From Reticulitermes lucifugus (lineage: Eukaryota; Arthropoda; Insecta; Blattodea; Rhinotermitidae), in the NCBI GenBank assembly GCA_026260175.1, contig JAKCWW010000009.1, positions 62,001 through 126,000 on the forward strand: a DNA stretch of 64,000 nt, read 5' to 3'. This document shows, piece after piece, positions 38,501 to 50,100 of the stretch. How positions within the stretch are numbered: position 1 is the stretch's first letter; every line of letters begins with the position of its first letter. A model generated the notes under the pieces. It was not told the DNA's origin and ran no database searches. It saw only the letters and a program-made list of their open reading frames with translations. Made by a program: the position numbers and the translations under genes.

Positions 38501-39500
38501 TTTGGTGTCGAGTAGTCGAAGTTGCTTGAAATTTTCAGAAAAATTGAGACATTCTTTTTACTGAAGCGACGGCAAATAAGAAGTAGCGCTGCCGGCGTTG
38601 CCAGTGATTTGTCTAAATCCTCTGTGTGCCTGATGCGTGACTTGAAGTCCAATCTTCAGCAAGGGCGAAGGGAGTGAGGGAGCACTTTATTATTGACGGG
38701 TGAATCCTCCAGCCAGTCGAATAGCTGCTTTCCTATCTTGCATACCAATGGTTTTCCTGCAGCATTGACTCGTACAGTAGTTTTAACAGCGAACCGAGAG
38801 ACCTCTGTTGATTGGCGTTTGAATTACCGAGTGTTATGTTCTTAAACTGATAAAATGTATGTCGCTCCTACTCTGAGATTCAGACAAGACGGCGAGTGGC
38901 CTTCACTTGCAGTGTAGCAAAGTCCGTCACCTAGTGAGAGTTAAAGCAAGCAGCACCGGTTGATATCCGCTTTCACTCACGGCTGTCGCAAAATGTGTAC
39001 ATACATATATATATATATATATATATGTAATCTTTTGCAGTTGTTTCGTCCTAAGGGCTTTTACTTTCCTCAGTCTAAAGGGCGAAGGAATTAAGCATTG
39101 GGTTTGCACAGACAAGCTAGTTACTTCGTCTTTCAGTGCTGTGATTATTTAGTGCTCAAAACTGTAGGTCTGTTCACGTTGCTTCGTTGTGTTCTGCGAC
39201 AAAAGACGTGCTGTTGATGCATATATCTCGGACACAGGACAGAACGTTTAAGCGCATATTGTCCGGTTGTAAATCTGTAGCCCTCTCTCGGCGCGACAAA
39301 TCTTCCAGCACCCGCCCTCGTGTTTGAATTCTAGCATAGTAGAGTAAATTTCATCTGCAACTGATTAGGCCCATTTGCCCTTCCCAGTTCAGAATTGATT
39401 CTGAAACATTTAATCCAACTGTTACTATCTCTGGCAAAGAGTATCGTAAATTTATGATAATTATGTGAAGATAAAATTTTATATAAACAATATTGGTATT
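35593..39500. other. Intergenic, no supportable gene
   Basis: Nothing supportable. Around 36880-36960 a plus-strand phrase (RGIEDWKKC, then KDRDKW in another frame) faintly recalls the C-terminal tail of non-LTR retrotransposons but is too short to call. An (AT)n run lies at about 39003-39026. Minus-strand ORFs at 38271-38652 have no recognisable domain. Confidence 0.5.
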
Positions 39501-39514
39501 TTATCAACATTAAT

Positions 39515-39745
39515 ATGCCGCATCTCGGTTGAGTGGTTAGTAGCTTTCTTCATATGTGGGTAGTTCTGAGTACTGCTATCTGCCTGGAAGTCAGCTACCC
39601 TAATTGAGGTTTTTCGAAATTTTTTTTTTCCATTCTCGTCAATTAAACATTGAGATTCTGGTACAAAATTGGCCACGGCATCATCGTTTAGTATACACTC
39701 CGAACTACAATAAGCAGCTTATAACGTCGTTAAATTAAGCAGAGC
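39515..39745 (+). mobile_element. tRNA-derived SINE, near full length
   Basis: The tRNA-like head CATCTCGGTTGAGTGGTTAG (A box) leads through a decayed B-box area to a body ending AACGTCGTTAAATTAA. That end is the 3' end of a SINE family with a GTCGTTAAATAA terminus. An internal T9 run is at about 39619. Confidence 0.5.
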
Positions 39746-40008
39746 TGTCTATGAGAGGGTACATTTTATGGAATCGTCTGAGATACTGGGAGACGTGCAT
39801 ATTGGACGATGTTACTTGTACATTCATGTTACATACGTTAAAATAAGCTATGACACCTTCTTTTGACACGAGATTCGAGGTTCTCTCAGCCATTTTGTTG
39901 AGGATTTAAATAATCTGGAATGTGCCACCGCGTCGGCGGTAAATAGTTATCGACGTTTCGGAGGATTTTACTGCCACAGTTTTAACTGTCAGTCCAAGAA
40001 GAGTTTTG

Positions 40009-40131
40009 ACTGGTAACTAATTATCGACATGTCGGAGTAGCGTGCTTCTTAATGGTAACTAATGGTAACTGGTAACTAACTGGTAACTAACTGGTAACTA
40101 ATTATCGACATGTCGGAGTAGCGTGCTTCTT
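40009..40131. repeat. 42-bp direct repeat with GGTAACTAAC spacer units
   Basis: ACTGGTAACTAATTATCGAC plus 22 more bases (ending GCGTGCTTCTT) is identical at 40009-40050 and 40090-40131. Between them are short iterations of (CT)GGTAACTAA. This looks like slippage or unequal exchange seeded by the GGTAACTAA unit. Confidence 0.9.
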
Positions 40132-41319
40132 CTATCTTCCGTTTCTGAAAGTCCTAGAAAAACTCTGCCTACATTATTAGAGCCCGAAGAAGTTGAAAGC
40201 ATGATTATTCGAAACACTGTAACAGGCGACACTACGTCACATCCCAAAAGACGTCACTCATTATCTTCTTTGTACATTATTACAAATTAATTATTCAACA
40301 TTAGCTTCCTTTCTGTGTTTATAAGTTATGCAGTTGGAAAGCGTCTTTGTAGAAAGTATAGGACAAATAATTAAGTAAAGTTTAATTCGAGAAAACTGAC
40401 CCATGATCTATGTGATGTCAGTCTTAACGTGATATTCGTAGAGGCTTATGAACTACTCACACATGCAGTCTAAATGAAGCTACATTCTGTGGCCATTCAT
40501 TCTACATGTTAGTACTGTAATAGGCTTCTGGAACTTCCTCCCGTGTAGGAACACACAGACAAGTTGGGAGAGGATTGTGTAAGGAGACCATTACAAAGTT
40601 TATTCCATGTAAAGCACAATTCAGGCTACTTTACTGATGTGAAGTTTTAATGCCCTGAGATACTTGTGAGGCGTAAGAACTAGAGTTGTGATGTTGTGAT
40701 CCCTGTGCATTTTGAAGACTGAATGTAGTCTTTTAGATGTAACGCAATGTAACTTGTTGAAATTTACACACGTTTCAAAAGAGCCTGTTACCTCCATATT
40801 CACGAAATTTTAAAATGGACATAGGGGATTCTTCCGAAACGTCAGCGATTCCTGAATTTTCAAAGTACGAAGAGTCTGGTGTTGTTATATGAACAAATTA
40901 CCATAATATTTGAGGTCATTACACGGGAAATATGAACAACATTCTCTTCTACCTTACGAAGCTACAAAGCCTGCCTCCGTCTTCAAATGCTATTAGGCTG
41001 AAGACAATTTGTTACACCGAAATGTCGGCAACCTTTTACAAGTCACACGGCATCGCATCACAGATGACAGTATTCTTCACTCACCGCCGGGAGATCCTTA
41101 AATGTCCCAATGAGTAATGTACTTGTACTTTAATATCATAATCTGTAGGGAAGGGTAGACTCATTTACACTTTCATACTTTACTTGATAAGAAAATTGTG
41201 ATAGGATTCCCTAGACATGAGAAGGTACACTTGCAACGTAATGTGATGTATTGCAAAGCAAAGTTAAAATTATTTCTGTGCTTAGATTAGCACCCCATGT
41301 TATATATACGGAGGGGCGA

Positions 41320-41565
41320 GTGAAGGATAGCTCCACACATTATTAAGTTCTTTACTACGCCGAGATGAGAGGTCAAATTCATGTACTGGCCCTTTTATCT
41401 CCTATAGATTTATCTTGGGTAGCCATTGGATAGGAGGCTAAGTGGAACCCAGAGCCAACCTAGACGCAGTGAAGAGGGAAACTTCTTACCATGTCTGAAT
41501 CGAATTCCGATCATCCCGTAGACCAGTCACTATACCGATGAGCTATTTCAGTTATCTGTGAGGTA
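41320..41565 (-). mobile_element. SINE copy (tRNA-like head on the minus strand)
   Basis: The minus strand starts AAATAGCTCATCGGTATAGTG (A box) and has a GGAATTCGATTCAGAC B-box match. The body that follows ends in a segment (GCTCCACACATTATTAAGTTC on the plus strand) that is shared with 52500-52600. It is diverged. Confidence 0.45.
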
Positions 41566-42779
41566 TTTAAGCTTCGGTTAATCAGCCTACCGATACGTCC
41601 TCTAAATGTCTGTTTTCATTACCATAGTCAGTAGTTTCAATATGCATTCAATTCACATTGTTCAATGAGCACTATAGTACTTCATATACACAAATATACC
41701 AATTAACAGTCACTTTCAGCTATGCACTGTGAATGCTGTACACCTCTCCAGCCAATATCCATTCAAACACGGCTGAATATTTTGTAGTGTTGATATATCA
41801 TGAGATAGACCTATGCATAATAAGTTCTTCATTAGTACCGTACGTAATGAATAAGAATGCGAAGAGTGCTGGTTCAGTAACATAGCTTTGACTGGTATCT
41901 GAAATTGTCTGGTTTGGAACATGGAACGTGATTTGAAACTAAGTTTACTTTTCGTGATTCTAATTTCGCTCTCTCATAGAACGTAGTATTGAAGGCCGAG
42001 AATGTATCCTCTTGATTCAAGTGAAATGTTTTACCTGAGGAATAGGCCTTAAAGACATGAGGATTGGGATTAAATTTGTGCGTTCTTGATCTTTGTATTG
42101 GTGGCACTGAAGGATCGCTTTCAGGCTGTGGCTGTTTTAACTCCTTTAAGGAAGGTCCTGAAGCCTATTGAACTAGAGGATGGATGGGGTCTACCGTCGA
42201 CGCGGACGTGGTGGAAACAGATAAATACCTGCCCCCTCGCCCCCCCCCCGAATCGAATTATCGAATTCCAGTTGTGTCCAGCCAGTGACAAATCACTTTA
42301 CTGAGTTACGATACCCTACGTTTGTTCCAACTTAAAGAGGGTGTACATATTTAGGATAACAAGGTAAAGGAAATTAAAAAGGAGTGCATTTTCTGGGGGG
42401 GGGGGAGACGGAAATAATAAAATGAGATATTTTTATAGACTTGTTTTTCAAGTTATGAAATTCGGTTAATAGACGACCAGTTTTTGTTTACGCCTACTGT
42501 CAGCTGTGAATACGAATTACTTTATTGCTTTATTTATTTATTTATTTATTTAATGCCGCTCTCAGCAGCTCATCCTGTGTTACGCCGAACGCTCATGTTA
42601 TTGGTGAATAATAACGTGAAGGAGAGGCGAAAGAAAATGGTCGTTGTGTGATTTAAGGGGTTATCACGAAATTTTCGTGACGAAACTGAAGGACACCATA
42701 AAATCCGTAACAGTATAATTGTGCCGGGCAGATTTAAACCGGACAATAGCCGAATACAAATCCCAAGCATCGTCAAATA

Positions 42780-43020
42780 TAGAACACGGAAGTTTTTTTT
42801 TCAAATATCCTGCCAGTTGATAAGATTATGTACCTATAGCGTCTGTGGTAGATGGATGAAGTGTAAGTGTAAGGCATAGATGGACTGACACTGTCAGACG
42901 CAAACCGCAGTATCAGGAGAGAAATATTTCCCAGCGCCACTTTGTCCACCAGAGATGTCACATGTGTTGGTCTGGAATCTAAGCAGGTCCTCCGCGATAG
43001 CAGTCCGGCAACTAGCACGA
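42780..43020 (-). mobile_element. Diverged SINE, same family as 43800-43990
   Basis: On the minus strand, GTTGCCGGACTGCTATCGCG, AGATTCCAGACC, GTGGACAAAGTGGCGCTGGG and the segment up to CATCTATGCCTTAC follow the same order as the better-preserved copy at 43800-43990 (GTGGACAAATTGGCCCTGGG). Confidence 0.5.
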
Positions 43021-43799
43021 CCTAAAATTGTCGGTCCTTGAACCGATGCCCTCGGTTGAGCGTAAGTGCACCACAGTCAATAAGCAACAGTTAAGAATGG
43101 TGCGTCTCAAACGTCGGTTTTTCGCAATTAATTGTTGAAGTACAAGGATATAATAAATTTTAGTTCCATAAGGAGAAATTGTAGAGAATATATATATCTT
43201 CATATGCAACGCTCCAAGCAAACATATTCATTCCTTCTTGCTTAAATGTATAAGCAAGCTGTCAGCGGAAGCTTAACATGATCTGCAGTTTAACGAGCTC
43301 TCTTTATTGTAAAACGTTTATGCGACTGTTTTTATCACAATCTTGTATTCTGTGGACCATTCTAATGTCCTTTGTAGTTGAATCCATCTGCCGTAACCGG
43401 TTCTTGGTTACCGCTCCATTTGGTCTGATATTCCCGCAGCGTGGTGACCCATATACACCCCCCACCCCCACGTCCCAACTTCTGCTATGGCCTACCTAGG
43501 GTGAACTGTATATTGACCAGCCCGAGGAAGTTCGTACACCGAACAGGATGCATGTTCCTTCAAATTTTCTAGTCATTTCTACCAATCTTCTATTCCAATG
43601 CACATCAGAGAAGCTATGAATTGTAATCAAGCAGTATAACTTGTAAGAGTTATAAAAGCACTACTTGTTAATACGAACGTTAAACGGTGGATTATTTTGG
43701 GTAGAGAAGGGACCCGCAGCAGAAGCTACGTACGCACCGCAGGCTTAAGGCTTATTGTGCAACCCTTGTAATGAAGATGAAGAGAAAGATGATCTTTTT

Positions 43800-43990
43800 T
43801 TTTATTTTTCCAAGTAACAAAGCACCGATGGAATGAAATTGACAGGGGAAAACCGAACTACTCGGGGGAAGAACTTGTCCCAGGGCCAATTTGTCCACCA
43901 CAAACCCCACATGGACTGACCCGGAATTGAACCCGGTACGCCGTGGTGGGAAGCCGGCGACTAACCACCTGAGCCATGGCACTGCCAGCC
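43800..43990 (-). mobile_element. tRNA-derived SINE, well preserved
   Basis: On the minus strand the head CCATGGCTCAGGTGGTTAG is a good Pol III A box. GGGTTCAATTCCGGG is a near-ideal B box about 35 nt later. The body GGTGGACAAATTGGCCCTGGG and CCCCTGTCAATTTCATTCC matches the copies at 42780 and 45960. The spacing fits a tRNA-derived promoter. An A-rich plus-strand T-tract (43796-43808) marks its 3' end. Confidence 0.7.
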
Positions 43991-44719
43991 GGTGGACTTA
44001 ACTGCACATGCATCTGGTGAATCAACTTCAGTTGGAATTCTTGTATAAGCATAGAGCTCGTCAGTTTCATTGTTTCCCACTTTTTCGATTACTGTTATTT
44101 CTATAAAGGCCTGTTATTTATGAGGGCACACTTACAAACTGTCTTACGCGTATTAGTAACAACTGGTGAAAGAGGCCTGATAAAAATTCAACGGTTAGAC
44201 TTTTATACCCCCTTATCCAGATTTCTTTGCCAGTCTTTTTATCTGTTCTTCACAAGCACTCGGACATACATACATATCTAAGCCGTCAGTGGATTAACGC
44301 CATCTACTTCCTTTTTAACTTTATAAGGGACATGATCAAAGGAAAGTCTTTTCGTGTTAAAAGTCAGTATGTGTTCAGAACGTGAAGGCCGCACAGATAA
44401 GCGTACAAATTAGGTGCTGTGCTAGATTGCAACCCGTACATGGATATCCGAATGTAGCGTGTAGGAGTCGAAACACCGTGGACGTTAGATCCTTAACCAT
44501 ATGTTTCCATTTAATCCTTTGACTTAGGAAATTAATCTAAACTAATTTAACTAGTCTATCAGAAATTCGGCAAATTCGCACTGTCACTACGCAATAAGTC
44601 TTGCTGCCTTCTGTATTTTCTACCTCATTGTGAAGGTTATACACTCCTAATTGTATGCGGAGTATCTGATTTCTTTGTATCATTTTAAGGGACTGTTAAC
44701 GAAGGAAGAAAGGAAGCCT

Positions 44720-44815
44720 TCAGCGTGGCAGTGTGGTCAGGATAGAGACTAGGCTACTGCTTGGAAGATCCGAATTTCGAATTTTATCCCTTTCCCACAA
44801 ATCTAGACCGGCTGA
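44720..44815 (+). mobile_element. SINE head fragment
   Basis: GTGGCAGTGTGGTCAGGATAG resembles an A box, and GATCCGAATTTCGAATTTTA a decayed B box with normal spacing. The body is missing. Confidence 0.35.
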
Positions 44816-44834
44816 TCATGGAACAATTAATAAA

Positions 44835-45640
44835 TAAGCAATTAACTAACTCAACGAGCAGAGTCCTTCTTGATAACCTAATAGTTCCTCAGCTAGTCAA
44901 GAAATTCTCCGCATTTTATGGAACCTAAAAGTTCATTACCGCATTCACAAGAGCCCGCCAAATGTCCCTATCTTCAGCCAGAGCAATCCAGTCCATGCCT
45001 TCCCATCCCACTTCTTGAAGATACATTTTAATATTATCCTCCCATCTGCTTATATAGGTCTTCCAAGTGGTCTCTTTCCTTGAGGTCTCCCCATCAAAAA
45101 ACCCTGTATGCACTTCTCCTGTCCCCCATACGTGCCACTTCCCCCCCCCACCCCATCTCATTATTCTTGATCTGAACGCCGGATTGATATTTGGTTAGTA
45201 GTACAGATCATAAAGTTCCTCGTTATGTAGTCTTTTCCACTCCCCTTTTACCTCGTTCTTCTTAGGCTCAAATGTCCTTCTCAACACCCGATTCTCCAAC
45301 ACCCTCAACGTACGTTCCTCGTGAATGTGAGAGACCAAGCCTTACACCCATACACAACAACAGACAAAATTACAATTCTGTGTATTTTAATCTTTATATT
45401 TTTGGTTAGCAAACTGGAAGATAAAGTATTTGCGCCTAATGATAGCAAGCATTCCCTGATTTCAATCTGCTCTTAATTTCTTCATGATGGAATTTTGATT
45501 TGTTAATGTGTCCGCAGCTCATAACCGGATCTCAAGTAGTGACTCTGACTGTTGCAATCATAGTGGCGTTGTGGCGTTCTCTGATGGATGACCGGGGTAG
45601 GTTGTGTATGCTTTTGGTCTTTGTCAAGTTTTCATATTTA
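44835..45640 (-). pseudogene. Non-LTR retrotransposon ORF2, 3' end relic
   Basis: The minus strand, in shifting frames, encodes the end of a LINE-type reverse-transcriptase ORF. In order it reads HEEIKSRLKSGNACYH (about 45500-45450), NIKIKIHRIVILSVVVYGC, EVKGEWKRL, then [15 protein letters not shown] and [21 protein letters not shown] (45045-44928), followed by [10 protein letters not shown] past the stop. This is the widespread insect block that follows the RT domain ([38 protein letters not shown] in family terms). Several frameshifts and stops, loss of all upstream parts and a C-rich insertion near 45140 show that it is dead. The orientation matches most SINEs around it, which could have been mobilised by such an element. 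Confidence 0.8.
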
Positions 45641-45959
45641 AATATATACATTCTGAGAGGACTGAGGAAATGAAATAGTATTTACAGTGGACCTTACACA
45701 CAATGTGTACAATGCCTTTGTCAGTCCAGGCTTTGTAATGCAGATTATACCGTACCTTATTTAGATTATACCACGTACGAGTAATGGGGCACCTTAGTAA
45801 CTCGATAGTCACTAGACTGACCGCCGCCAAGTTTAAGACTCTCGTACTTGTGTGAAGACTGACGTAATGTGTAAGTACTTTTCTTTCCAATGTTTCCTGA
45901 AATCCGGAAAAGCATTGCTTTTTTTCATGGTTTCCAGACTTCGCCTGCTCGTATTCCAG

Positions 45960-46135
45960 ATAACAGTAGTACTAATACAAAGAAGCGTATGGGGCATTGG
46001 CGGAATGATACTAACAGGGGAAAGCCAAAGTACTCAGAAACCTGTCCAAATGTCACTTTGTCGATAGGATCGAACTCGGTCCTCTAGGGTGAGAGTGAGG
46101 TTACCGCCTGAGCGATCCTACGGCTGTGAAGGATG
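45960..46135 (-). mobile_element. tRNA-derived SINE
   Basis: On the minus strand, GGATCGCTCAGGCGGTAACC (A box) and CGAGTTCGATCCTATCG (B box) lead into a body with GACAAAGTGACATTTGGACAG and CCCCTGTTAGTATCATTCCG, collinear with 43800-43990. Confidence 0.6.
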
Positions 46136-46139
46136 GTGT

Positions 46140-46340
46140 TCATCAGCTGTTTACAAAAAGTAATTTCCTACCTCACAGAGAAGCACTGTGTCAATGTATA
46201 AAACAGTCTTTACATGTTGTTTACAGATGTATTCAGTGTTCATTGTGGGGATCATACGAAACACATAAATACGGTATGTGGCAGAATGCAGAGTATTTTC
46301 TTGTTACAGCAGGTGGTGCATATAATTACCACTGAGTTTT
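46140..46340 (+). repeat. High-copy retroelement-like fragment
   Basis: The plus strand translates to REALCQCIKQSLHVVYRCIQ, then YGMWQNAEYFLVTAGGAYNYH. The phrase (C/M)WGQNAEfl.vkAGGtYsyHwal is one I know as a recurrent translation of an insect repeat. The ORF is a relic and not a host gene. Confidence 0.45.
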
Positions 46341-46844
46341 AATGGTAAATTCAAGTTAAAAGATCAAACTAAATTACTGTGTTTATTAGCTAAATAAGCA
46401 CCTGACCAGTAAAAATATGGAGTGAAGCTTTCTGCCTTGACTGGGGAACGTCCTTTTACCCGACTGCTCATTACTATACTGCTTCCGTAATTGTTGAGCA
46501 TGACTTGAGGCAGAGGCCGCTCCAACGAAAGCACGTCCATTCAGCACGACATCTCAATTGAAAACAACTGGTAATTTATAACAAAGAAGGCCGTAAAATG
46601 ATGGATAATTTACTTCTGCGTAGAAAGTGGAAGTTGCATGATTTTACTTTCATGTCGTGAAAATTACGACTATGAAATGGTTGACAGAGAGAGGGAAGAG
46701 CTCTAAAAAGGGAGACGGAGAAGGAGAGATATCGCCTGTGCTGTTACTATGTAAACACTCCCTGTTGTTTGCGTCAATATTTTTCCTTTCCAAGTAGCGT
46801 GGTAGCTAGGAATATTTCGAATCTTTTTTATCTTGCTGGTTGAG

Positions 46845-46965
46845 AGCGCAGTGGCATAGACCCGCTGCGGCAAATTCAGTGTGCGAGGATGAATCCGCAT
46901 ACTGTAAAAGGGTTCGATCTTCTGAGTCGTAAAACCGTTTTCCTTTACTCGACGCACGTTAAGTC
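46845..46965 (+). mobile_element. SINE head fragment
   Basis: GCGCAGTGGCATAGACCCGC fits an A box and GGGTTCGATCTTCTG a B box, with the usual short spacing. What follows is not clearly a SINE body. Confidence 0.4.
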
Positions 46966-47145
46966 CACAATATTCGGTGAAATTGGAAGGATTCTTCTTC
47001 ACATCTATCGAATACTTTCATATCATAAGAGAAGATGGTTGATGGAGTTAGAGAGAAAGGGAGGAGAAAGATTCTGGGGGTATAGAAATGTATTGCAGGC
47101 GGCAAGCAACTGGAGATGAGTACAAATAAGGGAAGGAGGGACCGG

Positions 47146-47165
47146 NNNNNNNNNNNNNNNNNNNN
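47146..47165. other. Assembly gap (20 N)
   Basis: Twenty undetermined bases lie inside a purine-rich stretch (about 47030-47220, GGGAAGGAGGG before and GGGTGG after). The true gap length is unknown. Confidence 1.
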
Positions 47166-50100
47166 GGGTGGCAGAATGAGAGACAAGATAAAGATGAGAG
47201 GGAAATGTAGCAAAAAGGGAAAGTGCGACGGAGCTAGCTATACTATTATAATGCAAGTGGGTAACTCTTGGAATATTTCGTTCTTCGTGGAAGATTAACT
47301 AAAGGATACATTCCAGTTCTCGCTTACTTAGACATATGGAGTTTGAAGCTTAGAACAATGAAACAGAAGGAGAAATAACGTAGAAAGAATTTCAAAAGTT
47401 TGACAATAACGGCAGAATATTCACGAATATACACGTACTTCGGCACATTCCTTCATGAACTGAGACAGTAATTTTGAAGACATATTCACATGTTTTCCTT
47501 TCAACAACTCTAGAAAAAAATGGCGCATAGAACACATTCTCGCCTTCTACCTCTTCTCAAATGAGTTTATGTTTACGAAGCAATGGTAGAACACAATGTT
47601 ATGTGTGTTCTATAAACAAGAAGAACAAGAATATAAGCAATGGTTTGATAAGGATTTGTGTCCCCGAAGAACTGAGAAAACAGTGTTATGCATTTTTGGC
47701 ACTAAGTGTAAAATATGAACGCGTAATGAAGAGACCACACATGTTGTTCATCCAATACCAATGAAAGGGTTTGGTTAAATTTCATGTTGGGATTATTCTT
47801 ATATTTATTGCAAATCTTATGTTGGTTGTAATCGGTCAGATGTGAATTCTACTCTCGACCTACTTGTAGCTGAAATGAACTTTCAGGAAAGGTATAGATT
47901 TTCTTAAAAATAGCTTATCTTACAAACAATCGGTGCGTGACAGAAGCTTATTTTATTACAATTAAAAGAACCTTTTGCATGCGGTGAATATTTAATAAAA
48001 AGGACGATTAAAGTTTCAGACTGTGAAGTGTGATAATAACGTGGATGCGATTCACTTAGGTAAATGGACATCGAGATCTGTTAAGTGTGCATAATTATTC
48101 ACGCATTATGTTTAATATTTCAGTCAGCAAAGCTGGTAGCATAACATGCTCGAAATGGTAAGCTGCCTCCTGGTTGCAAGCTCAGAGTTACGCCTACTGT
48201 TAAACATCCGTCTATAGGGAGCAGGAAATTTGGAAGTCTTCCCAGTTTTGGCCCTGTAAACAGTTTCGGTTATGTAGTTAAGCTTCCTTTCACGTATTTT
48301 TTGCTCTTCTTCGGTATTATTAAATCTGTATTGTCCTGCCATCCCTTGAGCCTTTTAAAATGTGATGAATTAAACCTGATGTATTTATACCCATATCTAT
48401 TCTTTTTCATAACGTAAAGCTTGGCATGTAAGAATAAAATAAATAATGTTATGTAACAATATTTTTATTATTTTTCGTTACCAAACGTTTTAGGAGAACC
48501 AGTACAGGGGGAAGAGATGGGTGGGGTCTGTGGGGAAGAAGAGGAGTCCATACGGGGTTTTGATGGGGACGTCTTAGAGAGAGAGGCAGCTTGTAAGAAC
48601 TAAATGCAGATGAGAATATAATACTAGTATGGATTTCTGAATGGCTTGGCGTGGACTGTATCCATGTGGCATAGGATAAGGATAAGGGCAGGCTGTTGTT
48701 AACGCCATGAAACATAGAGTTTCACAGTGTGCGGGAAATTTATTCATTAGCTCCTTAAATGTTAGGTTCTTAAGAAGGACAGTGCTGCATGAGGTTTGGT
48801 TATGTTTGTTGTTTAAATTGTACGAGTAAGTAATCTTGGTTATTTTGCATCAATAATGTATTTAGACAGAATGTATCTGAAGGGGTTTATATACAGTGTT
48901 TTCAGTTATACTTACTCTCAATCTAATTATCTATGTCTCAAAAGCTAATCATTTTCAATATAGAGACCACTTTAAAGGGGGACTCAGCAGGACTGAACAC
49001 TGCAGAGTGGGCAGCGTCATTCGTCACTGTGCACCGACGTTGTTGTCGGCTCTACCACGAGCAGTCCGGCGATGAAAATTACTCTCTACTACAGATTGTT
49101 AATATATGTACTCTATGGGCGGTGTGTACTTTAGGCTGTGCCTCCCTATATTACAAATGCTGCCGTGTGTATTTCTGAGGTCAATGCCAATTATCTCTAA
49201 GTACGAGAAGCAAATTCTTTTTAAGGCCTGGCAATTTTTAGAAATGTAAGTGTGTTTATAACACCAGCATGCTTAAAGAAACAGCGTTAAGGTGCACAGT
49301 AATATGATACTTATACATGTTATTCAGTATTTATGTGGCATTCAACGTATGTTGTGATAAATTATCTCTTCGGTTCGCAACGGTTGGGAAGCGTTATTTC
49401 CTTTCCTTTATTTTCAGTTTCTCCTTTTCTTTTATTTTTTCTTTTTCCCTCTTTCCGTTTGTTTTACTTTTCTTTTATTTATTGTAGTTTCTGTTGCTGT
49501 AGGCCTGGAGTGTTTGGATGACGCCCACAGGCGCTCGTCGCGAATTTCATTTCAACTTAACAGCCGGAGGAGAATCTCACGACCTGTGTTGGTGTTTTCG
49601 AAACCGTAGATACCTTTCAAATGCACCAAGGTTTTCATGAACACATCAATAATATAAAAGGTAAGGGAGGCCTTTTTGACCGCAGTTTCCTTTTTAACTT
49701 GCGTGCTTACGCATGCGTACAAGTATGAATGTGCATATTTACGTGTTTGTTGTGGTCTTTATTCTACTGAGTATGTTGTCCATTTGGTTTATGTAATGTA
49801 AACAGGAAATGTTTGCAGAGATAAACACTTACGGCGCGTTCGCTCTGTTATTCCCACTGTATGTTAAATTCGTGGATACCGTACAGAAACCCCTTGAGTA
49901 TTTTAAAACTTGCCATAAGGTTTCTTCGTGTTTTAACAACCTATAGCAATAGATCGTTATCTATATGTCTTGTGTGGGGAGATTTACAATCGATATAGTT
50001 TCAATGTCTATAATTGACCTTTAAAATCGATCATTCTGTCTGCTCTATCCCCAACTTGTTGTTCGGTCTCAGCGCGTAAATCACCTAGAACACAGTCTGT

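Noticed and set aside
43861-43990. A functional tRNA gene on the minus strand
   Set aside because: A and B boxes are good, but the region does not fold as a full tRNA acceptor/anticodon structure that I can trace, and the body continues as a SINE.
46126-46335. 69-codon ORF as a possible gene
   Set aside because: The peptide resembles a recurrent high-copy repeat translation, so it is listed as a repeat.
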